64,000 nt of DNA from an uncultured Mycoplasmatota bacterium. GTDB lineage: Bacteria; Bacillota_I; Bacilli_A; RF39; UBA660. Below, piece by piece: positions 23,867 to 31,581 of the stretch. The position numbers and the translations under genes are program-made. The stretch spans positions 62,001 to 126,000 of the forward strand of contig URCH01000001.1 of assembly GCA_900546275.1 (NCBI GenBank), written 5' to 3'. How positions within the stretch are numbered: the first letter of the stretch is position 1; every line of letters begins with the position of its first letter. The notes beneath the pieces are model-generated. The model was given only the letters and a program-made list of their open reading frames with translations, had not been told where the DNA came from and searched no databases.

Positions 23867-23900
23867 TGTACCGTGTATAAGATTATGTGCCATGTCCTGC
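23866..23900. other. Element 2 attachment junction (amidase 5' side)
   Basis: Core TG at 23893-23894 (CA on the gene strand), element arm ATGTACCGTGTATAAG at 23866-23881. The element side still carries GGCACAT-type sequence next to the core; the competing five-base overlap GCACA was tested and rejected because it restores neither the amidase frame nor attP symmetry. Confidence 0.85.
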
Positions 23901-23921
23901 GTCTATAACAATTTTAGCCAT
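23893..23921 (-). pseudogene. 5' fragment of split amidase (start codon and first catalytic motif)
   Basis: ATG at 23919-23921 with AGGAG upstream encodes MAKIVIDAGH, the canonical beginning of an Amidase_3 domain with the first His zinc ligand. It then enters element 2 and stops after two more codons (TAA near 23883). The native ribosome site and start are intact, so the gene would be expressed normally after excision of both elements. Confidence 0.95.
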
Positions 23922-24008
23922 ATTATCACTCCTAAAGTTATAATATGATAATTAACCATTTGCGTGATATATGTCAAAATTAATATTAAAAACATTTTAA
24001 AAATCCAA

Positions 24009-24046
24009 ATAAAAAAGTACTTAATTAACAAAATTAAATACTTTTA
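24009..24046 (-). terminator. Terminator of the HtrA gene
   Basis: Minus strand AAAGTATTTAATT, short loop, AATTAAGTACTTTTTT (one bulge), just past the stop at 24051. Confidence 0.75.
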
Positions 24047-24050
24047 TTTA

Positions 24051-25136
24051 CTAACTATCAAGTTTACTAAGAGTAACAACAATTTCGTTTATCTTACCAT
24101 CTCTATAATATTTTACTTTAACTTTATCACCAATTTTGTGTTTATATAAATTATATTTTAAATAAGTAGAATCAGTTATTTCAACATCATCGATAGTAAC
24201 AATAACATCGCCAGATTTTAAACCTGCATTAGAAGCTGGTGAATTTGAAACAACATTTACAATAACTGCCCCAAATGTAACTTCATCAGGAATATTAATA
24301 TTATATCTTCTTAGATAAAATCTATTATCAATACTTGAAGTTTCTACACCTAAATATGGTCTTTCTATCTTTTCACCTTTTTCTAAAGTATCTGTACAAG
24401 ACATAACTAATTCTATAGGAATTGTAAATCCCATTCCTTCAATTTGATTTTCTACTAATTTCATGGAAGTTATTCCAATTACTTCACCATTAATATTTAC
24501 TAATGGTCCACCACTATTTCCAGGATTTACAGCAGCGTCAGTTTGTAATACTTCCATAATATAAGAAGAATTATTAATTGTTACAGAAACTTGTCTATCT
24601 TTACCTGAAATTATTCCTTTTGTTACAGTTCCCATATAACTAGAACCTAACGGTGAACCAACAGTAAATACAGTATCACCAACTTCTGCTTTTTCGCTAC
24701 TTCCTATTGTTGCAACAGATATAACAGAATTAGCATCTACAGATAAAACAGCTACATCATAATATTCATCATATCCAAGCAATGTTGTGTCATATGTTTT
24801 TCCATCAGTAAAAGTTACTTTAATCGATTTAGAATTTTCTACAACATGATAATTAGTTAAAATATAACCATTTTTATCATCCTTTTTATATACAAAACCA
24901 GTTCCTGTTCCAGATATAGTTTGTCCACTATAAGTTTCTATTAATACAACAGAATCATATACTTTTTTTACACTAGTTTTAATAGTATCAGCTTCGGTAA
25001 TATTAACATTAGAATAATCAGAATTTGACGTTACACAACAACTTTTTTTATTAAAAATATCATATAGAAATATACCACTAAAAACAACAACTATTGTAAT
25101 TAAACTTGTTAATATATGTGGAAATACCTTTTTCAT
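24051..25136 (-). CDS. htrA: HtrA/DegP-type membrane serine protease
   Basis: 361 residues. One N-terminal TM helix (residues 7-27), then a trypsin-like domain with the triad His in TNYHVV (about 96), Asp in YDVAVLSV (about 127) and Ser in NPGNSGGPLV (about 204), then one PDZ domain (VVSNSPASNAGLKSGDVIVTIDD). This is the usual Gram-positive HtrA layout for quality control of exported proteins. GGAGAG precedes the start at 25136. The gene follows the Abi-type gene on the same strand and ends before the amidase 5' fragment. A Cys pair after the TM helix (KKSCCVT) is unusual. Confidence 0.93.
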   Translation of the reverse strand: MKKVFPHILTSLITIVVVFSGIFLYDIFNKKSCCVTSNSDYSNVNITEADTIKTSVKKVYDSVVLIETYSGQTISGTGTGFVYKKDDKNGYILTNYHVVENSKSIKVTFTDGKTYDTTLLGYDEYYDVAVLSVDANSVISVATIGSSEKAEVGDTVFTVGSPLGSSYMGTVTKGIISGKDRQVSVTINNSSYIMEVLQTDAAVNPGNSGGPLVNINGEVIGITSMKLVENQIEGMGFTIPIELVMSCTDTLEKGEKIERPYLGVETSSIDNRFYLRRYNINIPDEVTFGAVIVNVVSNSPASNAGLKSGDVIVTIDDVEITDSTYLKYNLYKHKIGDKVKVKYYRDGKINEIVVTLSKLDS

Positions 25137-25152
25137 TTATATTATCACTCTC

Positions 25153-26079
25153 CTAATCAATAATTTCTTTCCAATTATCTGGAAAACCTATTTTATTTAA
25201 TATAGTAGATATACTTAGTATATTAATCTTACCTGTTAACAAATCGATTTCATATTCAAGTTCATTAAACAAATCTCTAAACTCTTCTTCACTTAACATG
25301 TATTTTAAAATAATCATAAGTGCGAATAAATCATTTTTACCATATTTATAATATTCATCTGATTTTTCTATTTGCAATCTTGAATGAATTATATCATTTG
25401 GTATCATCCTCTGTGTTCTATAATCATATAAAATATCTTCATGCGCACATAGGTTTCTAAAATTAGCTAATATAGATAAATAGATAACTAAGGTTTCAAC
25501 AGGCAATCCATAAAATTCCGCTATTTCAACTTGATCATCTAGTTTTAATATGCCATATAATTCTGAAACAATACCAAAAGACAATACTTTTACTAAAATC
25601 CACATTGGGATATATCCATAATTATTTATATAATGCATAGTTGCAGTATGTTTTTTTCCATTTATTCTAATTTGTCTTTTCATTTTAGATATAACGTCAT
25701 TAACTTGTCTTACTTTCATCGCATCTTGATTAAAGTTTTGCGGATTTAAATAATTCTTTTCTTTATAACCATAATTTTTAGAAAGTTGATAACTAATAAC
25801 CGATTTAATATTATTCTCAATAATTAATATATTTTTAAAAAATATATTTCTAATTTTTCTATCAAATGTAAACATTGAATATAATTCTTCAAATGTTGTA
25901 CCAGGTATAAAATTTTCATCTTTATAATTTGCAGTAAAAAAATGTCTATAACCATTTAAAAAGAAATAATTTTCTTTAAAAAGAATCTTTTTTGCTTTGT
26001 CATAATCACTTACTACTAAACCTCTCGATTTTAAAATATCTATTTGTTCATCAAGTGTTTTAAATATTTTATTTGCCAT
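25153..26079 (-). CDS. Abi family (AbiD/AbiF, Abi_2) protein
   Basis: 308 residues matching the Abi_2 pattern: KTLDEQIDILKSRGLVVSDYDKAKK and YFFLNGYRHFF at the N-terminus, a central TMHYINNYGYIPMWILVKVLSFG, and RNLCAHEDILYDYR, the Rx4H HEPN-type motif expected for an RNA-cleaving or abortive-infection effector. Family members abort phage infection or act as toxins. It lies outside the elements, 17 bases upstream of htrA on the same strand. Confidence 0.88.
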   Translation of the reverse strand: MANKIFKTLDEQIDILKSRGLVVSDYDKAKKILFKENYFFLNGYRHFFTANYKDENFIPGTTFEELYSMFTFDRKIRNIFFKNILIIENNIKSVISYQLSKNYGYKEKNYLNPQNFNQDAMKVRQVNDVISKMKRQIRINGKKHTATMHYINNYGYIPMWILVKVLSFGIVSELYGILKLDDQVEIAEFYGLPVETLVIYLSILANFRNLCAHEDILYDYRTQRMIPNDIIHSRLQIEKSDEYYKYGKNDLFALMIILKYMLSEEEFRDLFNELEYEIDLLTGKINILSISTILNKIGFPDNWKEIID

Positions 26080-26142
26080 ATATCTTCACCCTAAAATAAT
26101 TATAACACATGAAATATGAAAAAAATATGAAATATTTTTGTA

Positions 26143-26805
26143 TTATGAATGAAAATATTCAATTATTCCACCGCATAATGATTTTGCCACTTTATCTTGA
26201 TAAGTTTTTTGTAGTAATAAATATCTTTCATTATCATTACTTAAAAATCCAACTTCTACTAAAACTCCTGGGATTTTTATTCTTTTATACATATACATAT
26301 CAGTCATTTCCTTATATTCTCTTGAACTTTTTAAGTCTTTCTTTAATGTATTTTGAAGTAATTTAGCTAGTTTTTCATTTTTAGGATTTATATCATCATA
26401 AAAGACTTGTGCACCTCTCCATGTAGAAGATGCTATTGAATTCAAATGAATAGATATATATAAATCACCATTTGATTCATTTATTATATTAGCTCTTCTA
26501 GATAAATCACTTCTCTTTCTATTAACTGCATTGTTTACAGATAAATCATAGTCACCCGTTCTTGTTAATAAAACTATAGCACCATTTTTCTCAAGTAAAT
26601 TAGCTAGAGACATACTAATTTTTAAATTTATATCTGCTTCATGTATATCTTTATATACGGCCCCTGGATCAATTCCACCATGTCCTGCATCTATATATAT
26701 GACCTTTCCTAAAAGTTGTAAATCATTATCACTAGCACGAACAAATCCAAAAGCACAAATAGATAAAAACAATAAAAAAACAACATAAATTTTATACTTA
26801 ATCAT
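26143..26805 (-). CDS. cwlD: CwlD-like N-acetylmuramoyl-L-alanine amidase
   Basis: 220 residues: N-terminal signal or anchor helix (YVVFLLFLSICAFGFV), then a full Amidase_3 domain with zinc ligands His in YIDAGHGGIDPGA, Glu in DIHEADINL, His in YISIHLNS and the catalytic Glu in VLVEVGFLS. Size and organisation fit CwlD, which in spore formers makes muramic lactam in the cortex. No binding domain follows. Its DNA around DAGHGGIDPG is close to the reconstructed target of element 2, making it a possible secondary site. Confidence 0.85.
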   Translation of the reverse strand: MIKYKIYVVFLLFLSICAFGFVRASDNDLQLLGKVIYIDAGHGGIDPGAVYKDIHEADINLKISMSLANLLEKNGAIVLLTRTGDYDLSVNNAVNRKRSDLSRRANIINESNGDLYISIHLNSIASSTWRGAQVFYDDINPKNEKLAKLLQNTLKKDLKSSREYKEMTDMYMYKRIKIPGVLVEVGFLSNDNERYLLLQKTYQDKVAKSLCGGIIEYFHS

Positions 26806-26846
26806 ACACTCACCTTAATTAAATATATGTTGTTTTCTTTTATTAA

Positions 26847-27503
26847 TTAACTAAAATAATTCCAAGGCTTTTTATTAGGAAGTTTTTCTTCAAAAACTAA
26901 TAATTCCTTTGTTGTTGGATGAAAAAATTCTAAATGATAAGCAAATAGTGCTATATTATCAAAGTCTGGTGTTGGATTATATTTTTGATCTGCATATAAT
27001 GGATGATTTCTACTAGAAAATTGAACCCTTATTTGATGTGAACGTCCAGTAATTAATTTAACTTCAATTAATGAAAGATCGTGAGTTTTATCATAATCAA
27101 TTACTTTATATTCTAATGAAGAATCTTTTCCATTAGGAGAAACTTTTACAATATTATTTTTTGTATCTTTCAATAATCTATCAAATAATATTCCACTACT
27201 CTGATTTAATTTACCATGTACAACTAGTTTATATTTTTTTATAAATTTATTTTCTCTTACTTGCTCACTTAATCTAGAAGCTGCTTTACTAGTTTTAGCA
27301 AACACCATAACCCCAGAAACTGGTCTATCTAATCTATGTACTAAACCTAAATATACATTACCAGGTTTATTATATTTTTCCTTTATATATTTTTTTAGCA
27401 TTGTAAGTAGGTCTTCATCTTTACTAGAGTCTTCTTGTACTGGAATATTAGCTGGTTTTAAAACAACTAATACGTGATTATCTTCATACAATATTTTAAT
27501 CAT
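26847..27503 (-). CDS. RluA-family pseudouridine synthase
   Basis: 218 residues from the ATG at 27503, which overlaps the stop of the upstream methyltransferase by eight bases (ATGATTAA). The catalytic Asp is in GLVHRLDRPVSGVMVF and the conserved RSHQIRVQF motif follows. There is no S4 domain, so it belongs to the short RluA/TruC-like group; rRNA or tRNA target unknown. Translation is coupled to the methyltransferase. Confidence 0.9.
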   Translation of the reverse strand: MIKILYEDNHVLVVLKPANIPVQEDSSKDEDLLTMLKKYIKEKYNKPGNVYLGLVHRLDRPVSGVMVFAKTSKAASRLSEQVRENKFIKKYKLVVHGKLNQSSGILFDRLLKDTKNNIVKVSPNGKDSSLEYKVIDYDKTHDLSLIEVKLITGRSHQIRVQFSSRNHPLYADQKYNPTPDFDNIALFAYHLEFFHPTTKELLVFEEKLPNKKPWNYFS

Positions 27504-28371
27504 TGCATTGCCATCTACCATATATACCACAAGGTAATACCATATTATTTTTTGTAATAGGTAATCCTATTTCTCCCGAATCTACAGTACCTGCTGGATA
27601 TAATGGGACAAGTTTTAATTTTAATATATTTTCTAATACAGAACTTGAAATACCAGTTGTATAAGAATTAATTAGAAAAAATAATGGTTTATCACTCAAT
27701 ACTTTTATACATAAATTAATCAAATTATAAATATTTTCTTCAAATTTCCATTTTTCTCCATTTGGACCTCTTCCATATGAAGGTGGATCCATTATAATTA
27801 CATCATATTTATTTCCTCTTCTTATTTCTCTTTCAACAAATTTTATACAATCATCAACTATAAAACGTATTTTATTATTTTCTAATTTAGATAGTTTCAT
27901 ATTTTCTTTTGCCCATTCTACCATTCCTTTTGCTGCATCAACATGAACTACTTCTGTTGCACCAGCATATGAACATGCCATAGTAGCACCACCAGTATAA
28001 GCAAATAGATTTAATACTTTTATTGGTCTATTAGCTTTTTTTATTTTTTCTATTGCAAAATCCCAATTAGCTGCTTGCTCTGGAAATAAACCTGTATGTT
28101 TAAAATTAGTAGGGCTAACTTTAAATGTAAGATCTTTATAATTTACACACCAAAAATCCTTTAATTTTCTTTTAAAATCCCAGCTTCCACCACCTTGAGA
28201 ACTCCTATGATAGAATCCATCCGGATTTTTCCATGTCTCATCTATATTTTCAATTGGCCATATTGCTTGTGGATCAGGTCTTCTTAAAATTACACCATTC
28301 CAATTTTCTAATTTTTCTCCATTACCTGCATCTATTAGTTCATAATCTTTCCAATCATTACTTAATCTCAT
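27496..28371 (-). CDS. Class I SAM-dependent methyltransferase (RlmI/RlmK-like)
   Basis: 291 residues. A short N-terminal region (WNGVILRRPDPQAIW) leads to a Rossmann methylase with motif I VLNLFAYTGGATMACSYAGA, motif II VVHVDAAKGMV and motif IV MDPPSYGRGPNGE. The DPPxY sequence and the FAYTGG motif are typical of COG1092 23S rRNA m5C or m2G enzymes. No PUA domain is present. It forms a two-gene unit with the pseudouridine synthase, consistent with rRNA modification. Confidence 0.85.
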   Translation of the reverse strand: MRLSNDWKDYELIDAGNGEKLENWNGVILRRPDPQAIWPIENIDETWKNPDGFYHRSSQGGGSWDFKRKLKDFWCVNYKDLTFKVSPTNFKHTGLFPEQAANWDFAIEKIKKANRPIKVLNLFAYTGGATMACSYAGATEVVHVDAAKGMVEWAKENMKLSKLENNKIRFIVDDCIKFVEREIRRGNKYDVIIMDPPSYGRGPNGEKWKFEENIYNLINLCIKVLSDKPLFFLINSYTTGISSSVLENILKLKLVPLYPAGTVDSGEIGLPITKNNMVLPCGIYGRWQCND

Positions 28372-28378
28372 ATGCCAC

Positions 28379-29290
28379 CTACTCTTCTATGCTATTGATT
28401 GCGTCTTTGATTATTGATATTGATTTTTCAAGTTTTTTAGTTTCTTCTTCATTCAACTTGATATACATTCGCTCTTTGCAACCGTTTTTATTTATAATAG
28501 TAGCACCACCTACAAATATATCATTAGTTTTATCGTAAGAAGAAACTGTTATAATACTATTTTCATCACTCAATATTGCATTTGTTATTCTAACTAAACA
28601 CATTCCTATTCCATAGTAAGTAGCACCTTTTCTATTAATTATTTCATAAGCAGCATTTTTTACATTCTCACTTATTTGATTTAACTCTTCTTCTGAAATA
28701 AAATCTTTAATATCTTGTGTCCCAACTTGTGCACTACTCCAAGGAACAAATTCAGAATCACCATGTTCACCAATTACATATGCGTGAATATTTCTTGTAC
28801 TAATATTTAATTTTTCACTAATCATATATCTTAATCGTGCCGTATCCAAAATAGTTCCGCTTCCAATTATTTTATGATGTGGTAATCCTGAATATTTCCA
28901 AGTTACATATGTCATTACATCTAAAGGATTTGTAGCAATTAAAAAAATTCCATTAAATCCATTTTCCATTACTTTTGTAACTATTTCTTTAAAAATTTTA
29001 CTGTTTTTATTTATTAAATCCATTCGTGTTTCTCCTGGATTTTGATTAGCTCCTGCTGCTATCATAACTATAGTTGCATCATTACAATCTTCATAACTAC
29101 CTTTTTTTATAGTCATAGGTGTAGGTGCAAAAGGAAGGCAATGATTTAAATCCATTACTTCCCCCTCTATTCTTTTTTCATCTAGATCAATTAGCGCTAA
29201 TTCGTTAACTCTAGTTTTTTGATTCAAGAGTGCATAAGCATAGCTCATTCCAACATTTCCACATCCAATAATTACAACTTTATTCTTCAT
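28379..29290 (-). CDS. ldh: L-lactate dehydrogenase
   Basis: 303 residues. NAD-binding GCGNVGMSYAYALL, substrate loop AAGANQNPGETRMDL with Gln at the position that selects pyruvate (malate enzymes have Arg), and the active-site IGEHGDSEFVPWS. Reduces pyruvate to L-lactate with NADH, pointing to a fermentative metabolism. Start at 29290 has AGGTGAT upstream and a TATAAT box lies about 20 bases before that. Confidence 0.95.
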   Translation of the reverse strand: MKNKVVIIGCGNVGMSYAYALLNQKTRVNELALIDLDEKRIEGEVMDLNHCLPFAPTPMTIKKGSYEDCNDATIVMIAAGANQNPGETRMDLINKNSKIFKEIVTKVMENGFNGIFLIATNPLDVMTYVTWKYSGLPHHKIIGSGTILDTARLRYMISEKLNISTRNIHAYVIGEHGDSEFVPWSSAQVGTQDIKDFISEEELNQISENVKNAAYEIINRKGATYYGIGMCLVRITNAILSDENSIITVSSYDKTNDIFVGGATIINKNGCKERMYIKLNEEETKKLEKSISIIKDAINSIEE

Positions 29291-29333
29291 TTTATCACCT
29301 ATATTTATTATACATAAAAATGAAAAATAAATA

Positions 29334-29363
29334 AAGAAAAAAGAACATATAACATGTTCTTGA
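29334..29363 (-). terminator. Terminator after rpsI
   Basis: Minus strand AAGAACAT, five-base loop, ATGTTCTT followed by TTTTC, directly past the rpsI stop. Confidence 0.9.
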
Positions 29364-29366
29364 AAA

Positions 29367-29786
29367 TTATCTTTTTGAAAATTGTGGAGCTCTACGAGCT
29401 GCTTTAAGACCTGGTTTCTTTCTTTCTTTACTACGAGAATCTCTAGTAATCATACCAGCTCTTTTAAGGATTTTTCTATAACTTGTTTCACTAGTTGGAT
29501 CAGTGTTTTTATCATATTCAAGTAAAGCTCTAGCAATCCCTAAACGAATAGCACCAGTTTGACCTGTGAAACCACCACCAGAAACTTTTACATCAATATC
29601 AAAAGTTTCTTCTGTTTGTGTTAAAACTAATGGTTGTTTTAAATCCATTACATTTGTTTCATATGGAAAGAAATCTCTAACATCAGTTCCATTAACAGTG
29701 ATTTTTCCTTTTCCTGGAACCATTTTTACTTGAGCTATAGAAGATTTTCTTCTACCTGTTCCTAAAAATATTCTTTTTTCAGCCAT
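29367..29786 (-). CDS. rpsI: Ribosomal protein S9
   Basis: 139 residues with the S9 signatures GTGRRKSSIAQVK, GGGFTGQTGAIRLGIARAL and the basic tail ERKKPGLKAARRAPQFSKR that reaches the P-site tRNA. Slightly longer than usual at the N-terminus (MAEKRIFLG). Eleven bases downstream of rplM in the standard rplM-rpsI pair; AGGAGG precedes the start. Confidence 0.98.
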   Translation of the reverse strand: MAEKRIFLGTGRRKSSIAQVKMVPGKGKITVNGTDVRDFFPYETNVMDLKQPLVLTQTEETFDIDVKVSGGGFTGQTGAIRLGIARALLEYDKNTDPTSETSYRKILKRAGMITRDSRSKERKKPGLKAARRAPQFSKR

Positions 29787-29797
29787 TTAAAACCCTC

Positions 29798-30229
29798 CTA
29801 GTCCTTCAAATCCACTGGCTTTTGTGCCATATGAGGATGTTCATTTCCTGCATAAACAAATAATTTTTTATACATTTGTCTTCCTAATCTTCCTTTTGGA
29901 AGCATACCTTTTACTGCTCTTTCAATCATTTCAACTGGATAATTTTCTTTCATTTCACGAGCTGTTCTTTCTCTTAAACCGCCAGTATATCCACTGTGAT
30001 TATAATAGATTTTATCATCTAATTTATTTCCTGTTAAATTTACTTCTGATGCATTAATAATAATAACACAATCTCCGCAATCAACATGTGGTGTAAATGT
30101 TGGTTTATGTTTTCCTCTCAAAATATGAGCTGCTTTAGTAGCAATACGACCTAAGTTTTTTCCACTAGCATCAATTACATACCAATTACGAACAACTTCT
30201 TCTTTTTTTTGCATATATGAATTTTTCAT
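29798..30229 (-). CDS. rplM: Ribosomal protein L13
   Basis: 143 residues with RNWYVIDASGKNLGR, HVDCGDCVIIINA, and VKGMLPKGRLGRQMYKKLFVY. First gene of the L13-S9 operon, preceded by a structured leader and AGGAAG ribosome site. Confidence 0.98.
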   Translation of the reverse strand: MKNSYMQKKEEVVRNWYVIDASGKNLGRIATKAAHILRGKHKPTFTPHVDCGDCVIIINASEVNLTGNKLDDKIYYNHSGYTGGLRERTAREMKENYPVEMIERAVKGMLPKGRLGRQMYKKLFVYAGNEHPHMAQKPVDLKD

Positions 30230-30241
30230 ACTGTCTTCCTT

Positions 30242-30312
30242 TCTCCTTTACAAATAATAAGTTGTCCCAAGACTTATTATATGTGGGATTAACTAAATGT
30301 ACCAAGTCTAAT
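30242..30312 (-). promoter_or_regulatory. L13 leader (putative autoregulatory 5' UTR)
   Basis: Minus strand ATAATAAGT, loop CTTGGGACA, ACTTATTAT forms a strong hairpin just before the rplM ribosome site, preceded by GACTTGGTACATTTAG. Position, the GACTTG/GTCTTG elements and size fit the Bacillota L13 leader, where L13 binds its own mRNA. Identification is by position and gross structure. Confidence 0.6.
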
Positions 30313-30317
30313 TATAT

Positions 30318-30366
30318 AAAAAAAACTATAAAAAGTCAATGAAAAATAGGCTTTTATAGTTAATTT
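30318..30366 (-). terminator. Terminator after the short-chain dehydrogenase
   Basis: Minus strand AACTATAAAAG, loop, CTTTTTATAGTT followed by TTTTTT; lies just past the stop at 30388 and upstream of the L13 leader. Confidence 0.85.
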
Positions 30367-30387
30367 TATTATAATTTTTTGTATATA

Positions 30388-31149
30388 TTACTTTGTATTA
30401 TCCTTTTTTGATTTTTGTATATTATATGTTAGTTTTAATTTCATTTTTAAAGGCAAAAAGCGACTAAAAGCATATATAAATTTCATTTGAAATCCAGGTA
30501 TTATAAGCATTTTATTATTAAACATTTTGTTTATTGCATAATTACATACCTTACCTGCAGTTAATGATTTTACACTAAATTTTACACCAGCAACTTTGTT
30601 AAATTCTGTATCAACTGGTCCTGGACATAATACTCCAACGTAAACATTACTATTTTCTCGTCTTAATTCTTCATGAATTGCCATTGTTAAATTAAATACA
30701 TAAGATTTTGAAGCATAATAACTAGCCATCAATGGACCTGGTAAAAATGCAGCAGAGCTTGCAACGTTTAATATATAACCCTTGTTTTTCTTTTTAAAAT
30801 CTTTTAAAAATAATTTTGTTAACATATGAACAGATTTTATATTTAAATCAATCATATCCAATTCTTTTTCTATATTAGTTTTAGTAAATTGACCAAAAAC
30901 TCCAAAACCTGCATTATTTATTAGTATCTCAATATCTTCCTTTTTTACTAATTCATATAGTTGCATACAATTATATGAGCTAGAAATATCCATTGAGATA
31001 ATTTGTACATTTGTATTTAATTCTTTTTGCAAAGATTCTAATCTTTTCTTTCTTCGAGCTACTAGTATTAAATCATATCCCATATTGCTTAAGATTTTTG
31101 CAAATTCTCTTCCTAATCCAGAACTTGCACCTGTTATTAAAGCCTTCAT
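30388..31149 (-). CDS. Short-chain dehydrogenase/reductase
   Basis: 253 residues from the ATG at 31149 (GGTGAT upstream). Classical SDR: NAD(P) motif TGASSGLGREFA, NNAGFG, catalytic Ser in NVASSAAF and YYASK (Tyr, Lys). The basic residues after the first strand (VARRKKRLE) favour NADP. A C-terminal hydrophobic helix (FIYAFSRFLPLKMK) suggests membrane contact, as in DltE-like members. Substrate unknown. It sits between rplQ and the L13 leader with its own terminator. Confidence 0.85.
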   Translation of the reverse strand: MKALITGASSGLGREFAKILSNMGYDLILVARRKKRLESLQKELNTNVQIISMDISSSYNCMQLYELVKKEDIEILINNAGFGVFGQFTKTNIEKELDMIDLNIKSVHMLTKLFLKDFKKKNKGYILNVASSAAFLPGPLMASYYASKSYVFNLTMAIHEELRRENSNVYVGVLCPGPVDTEFNKVAGVKFSVKSLTAGKVCNYAINKMFNNKMLIIPGFQMKFIYAFSRFLPLKMKLKLTYNIQKSKKDNTK

Positions 31150-31194
31150 AGTATCACCATTTTCATTATACATTAAAAATAAGTTTTACACAAA

Positions 31195-31218
31195 CAAAAA
31201 GATGCTTATTTAGCATCT
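31195..31218 (-). terminator. Terminator of the S10-spc-alpha operon
   Basis: Minus strand AGATGCT, AAATA, AGCATCT then TTTTTG; overlaps the end of rplQ. Confidence 0.85.
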
Positions 31219-31562
31219 CCTTCTACTAATTCAAGAATAACAACTAAAGCGTCGTCTCCTCTTCTTTCATTAAGTTTTAAAATTCTTGTATATCCACCAT
31301 TACGATTAGCATATCTTACAGCTAAGTCATTAAAAACTTTTTTTACTGCTACAGTATCATTTTGTAAGAATGCTAATGCTTTTCTTCTTGCAACTAATGA
31401 TCCATCTTTACCATATGAAATCATTTTATCAACAAATTTACGAGTTTCTTTTGCTCTTGTTTCTGTTGTTTCGATTCTTTCATTCATAATTAAGTCTTTA
31501 GTTAGATTGGCAAGCATACTTCTTCTATGTTTATTAGTGCGTCCTAATTTTCTATAAGCCAT
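31206..31562 (-). CDS. rplQ: Ribosomal protein L17
   Basis: 118 residues with YRKLGRTNKHRRSMLANL, the ETTxxRAKE segment and the NRNGGYTRILKL motif. Last gene of the ribosomal super-operon, 19 bases after rpoA. Confidence 0.98.
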   Translation of the reverse strand: MAYRKLGRTNKHRRSMLANLTKDLIMNERIETTETRAKETRKFVDKMISYGKDGSLVARRKALAFLQNDTVAVKKVFNDLAVRYANRNGGYTRILKLNERRGDDALVVILELVEGDAK

Positions 31563-31581
31563 TTGTTTTTCCTCCTAACTA

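Larger units (their letters stand above)
14608..23894. mobile_element. Integrative element 2 (about 9.29 kb, large serine recombinase, membrane-protein operon)
   Basis: The ends follow from the amidase frame and from symmetric 16-17 base inverted arms. Contents: a minus-strand operon of four related membrane proteins (14687-20591), a 58-aa protein, a field of hairpins (20981-21305), and on the plus strand a 48-aa ORF and a 707-aa serine recombinase ending at the attachment site. No transfer, replication or phage structural gene was recognised. Its recombinase differs clearly from that of element 1, so the two elements arrived separately. Confidence 0.85.

Noticed and set aside
23885..23892. 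GCACA as the shared core of element 2 junctions
   Set aside because: It is the longest shared string but would leave the amidase out of frame and attP off centre; CA satisfies both.
3706..23894. A single 20-kb nested element instead of two
   Set aside because: 228 bases of amidase coding sequence lie between them and each has its own recombinase and its own symmetric att arms.
23964..24149. 61-aa plus-strand frame
   Set aside because: Covers the htrA terminator and 3' end antisense; no ribosome site; Ile/Lys/Asn-rich like translated AT-rich spacer.
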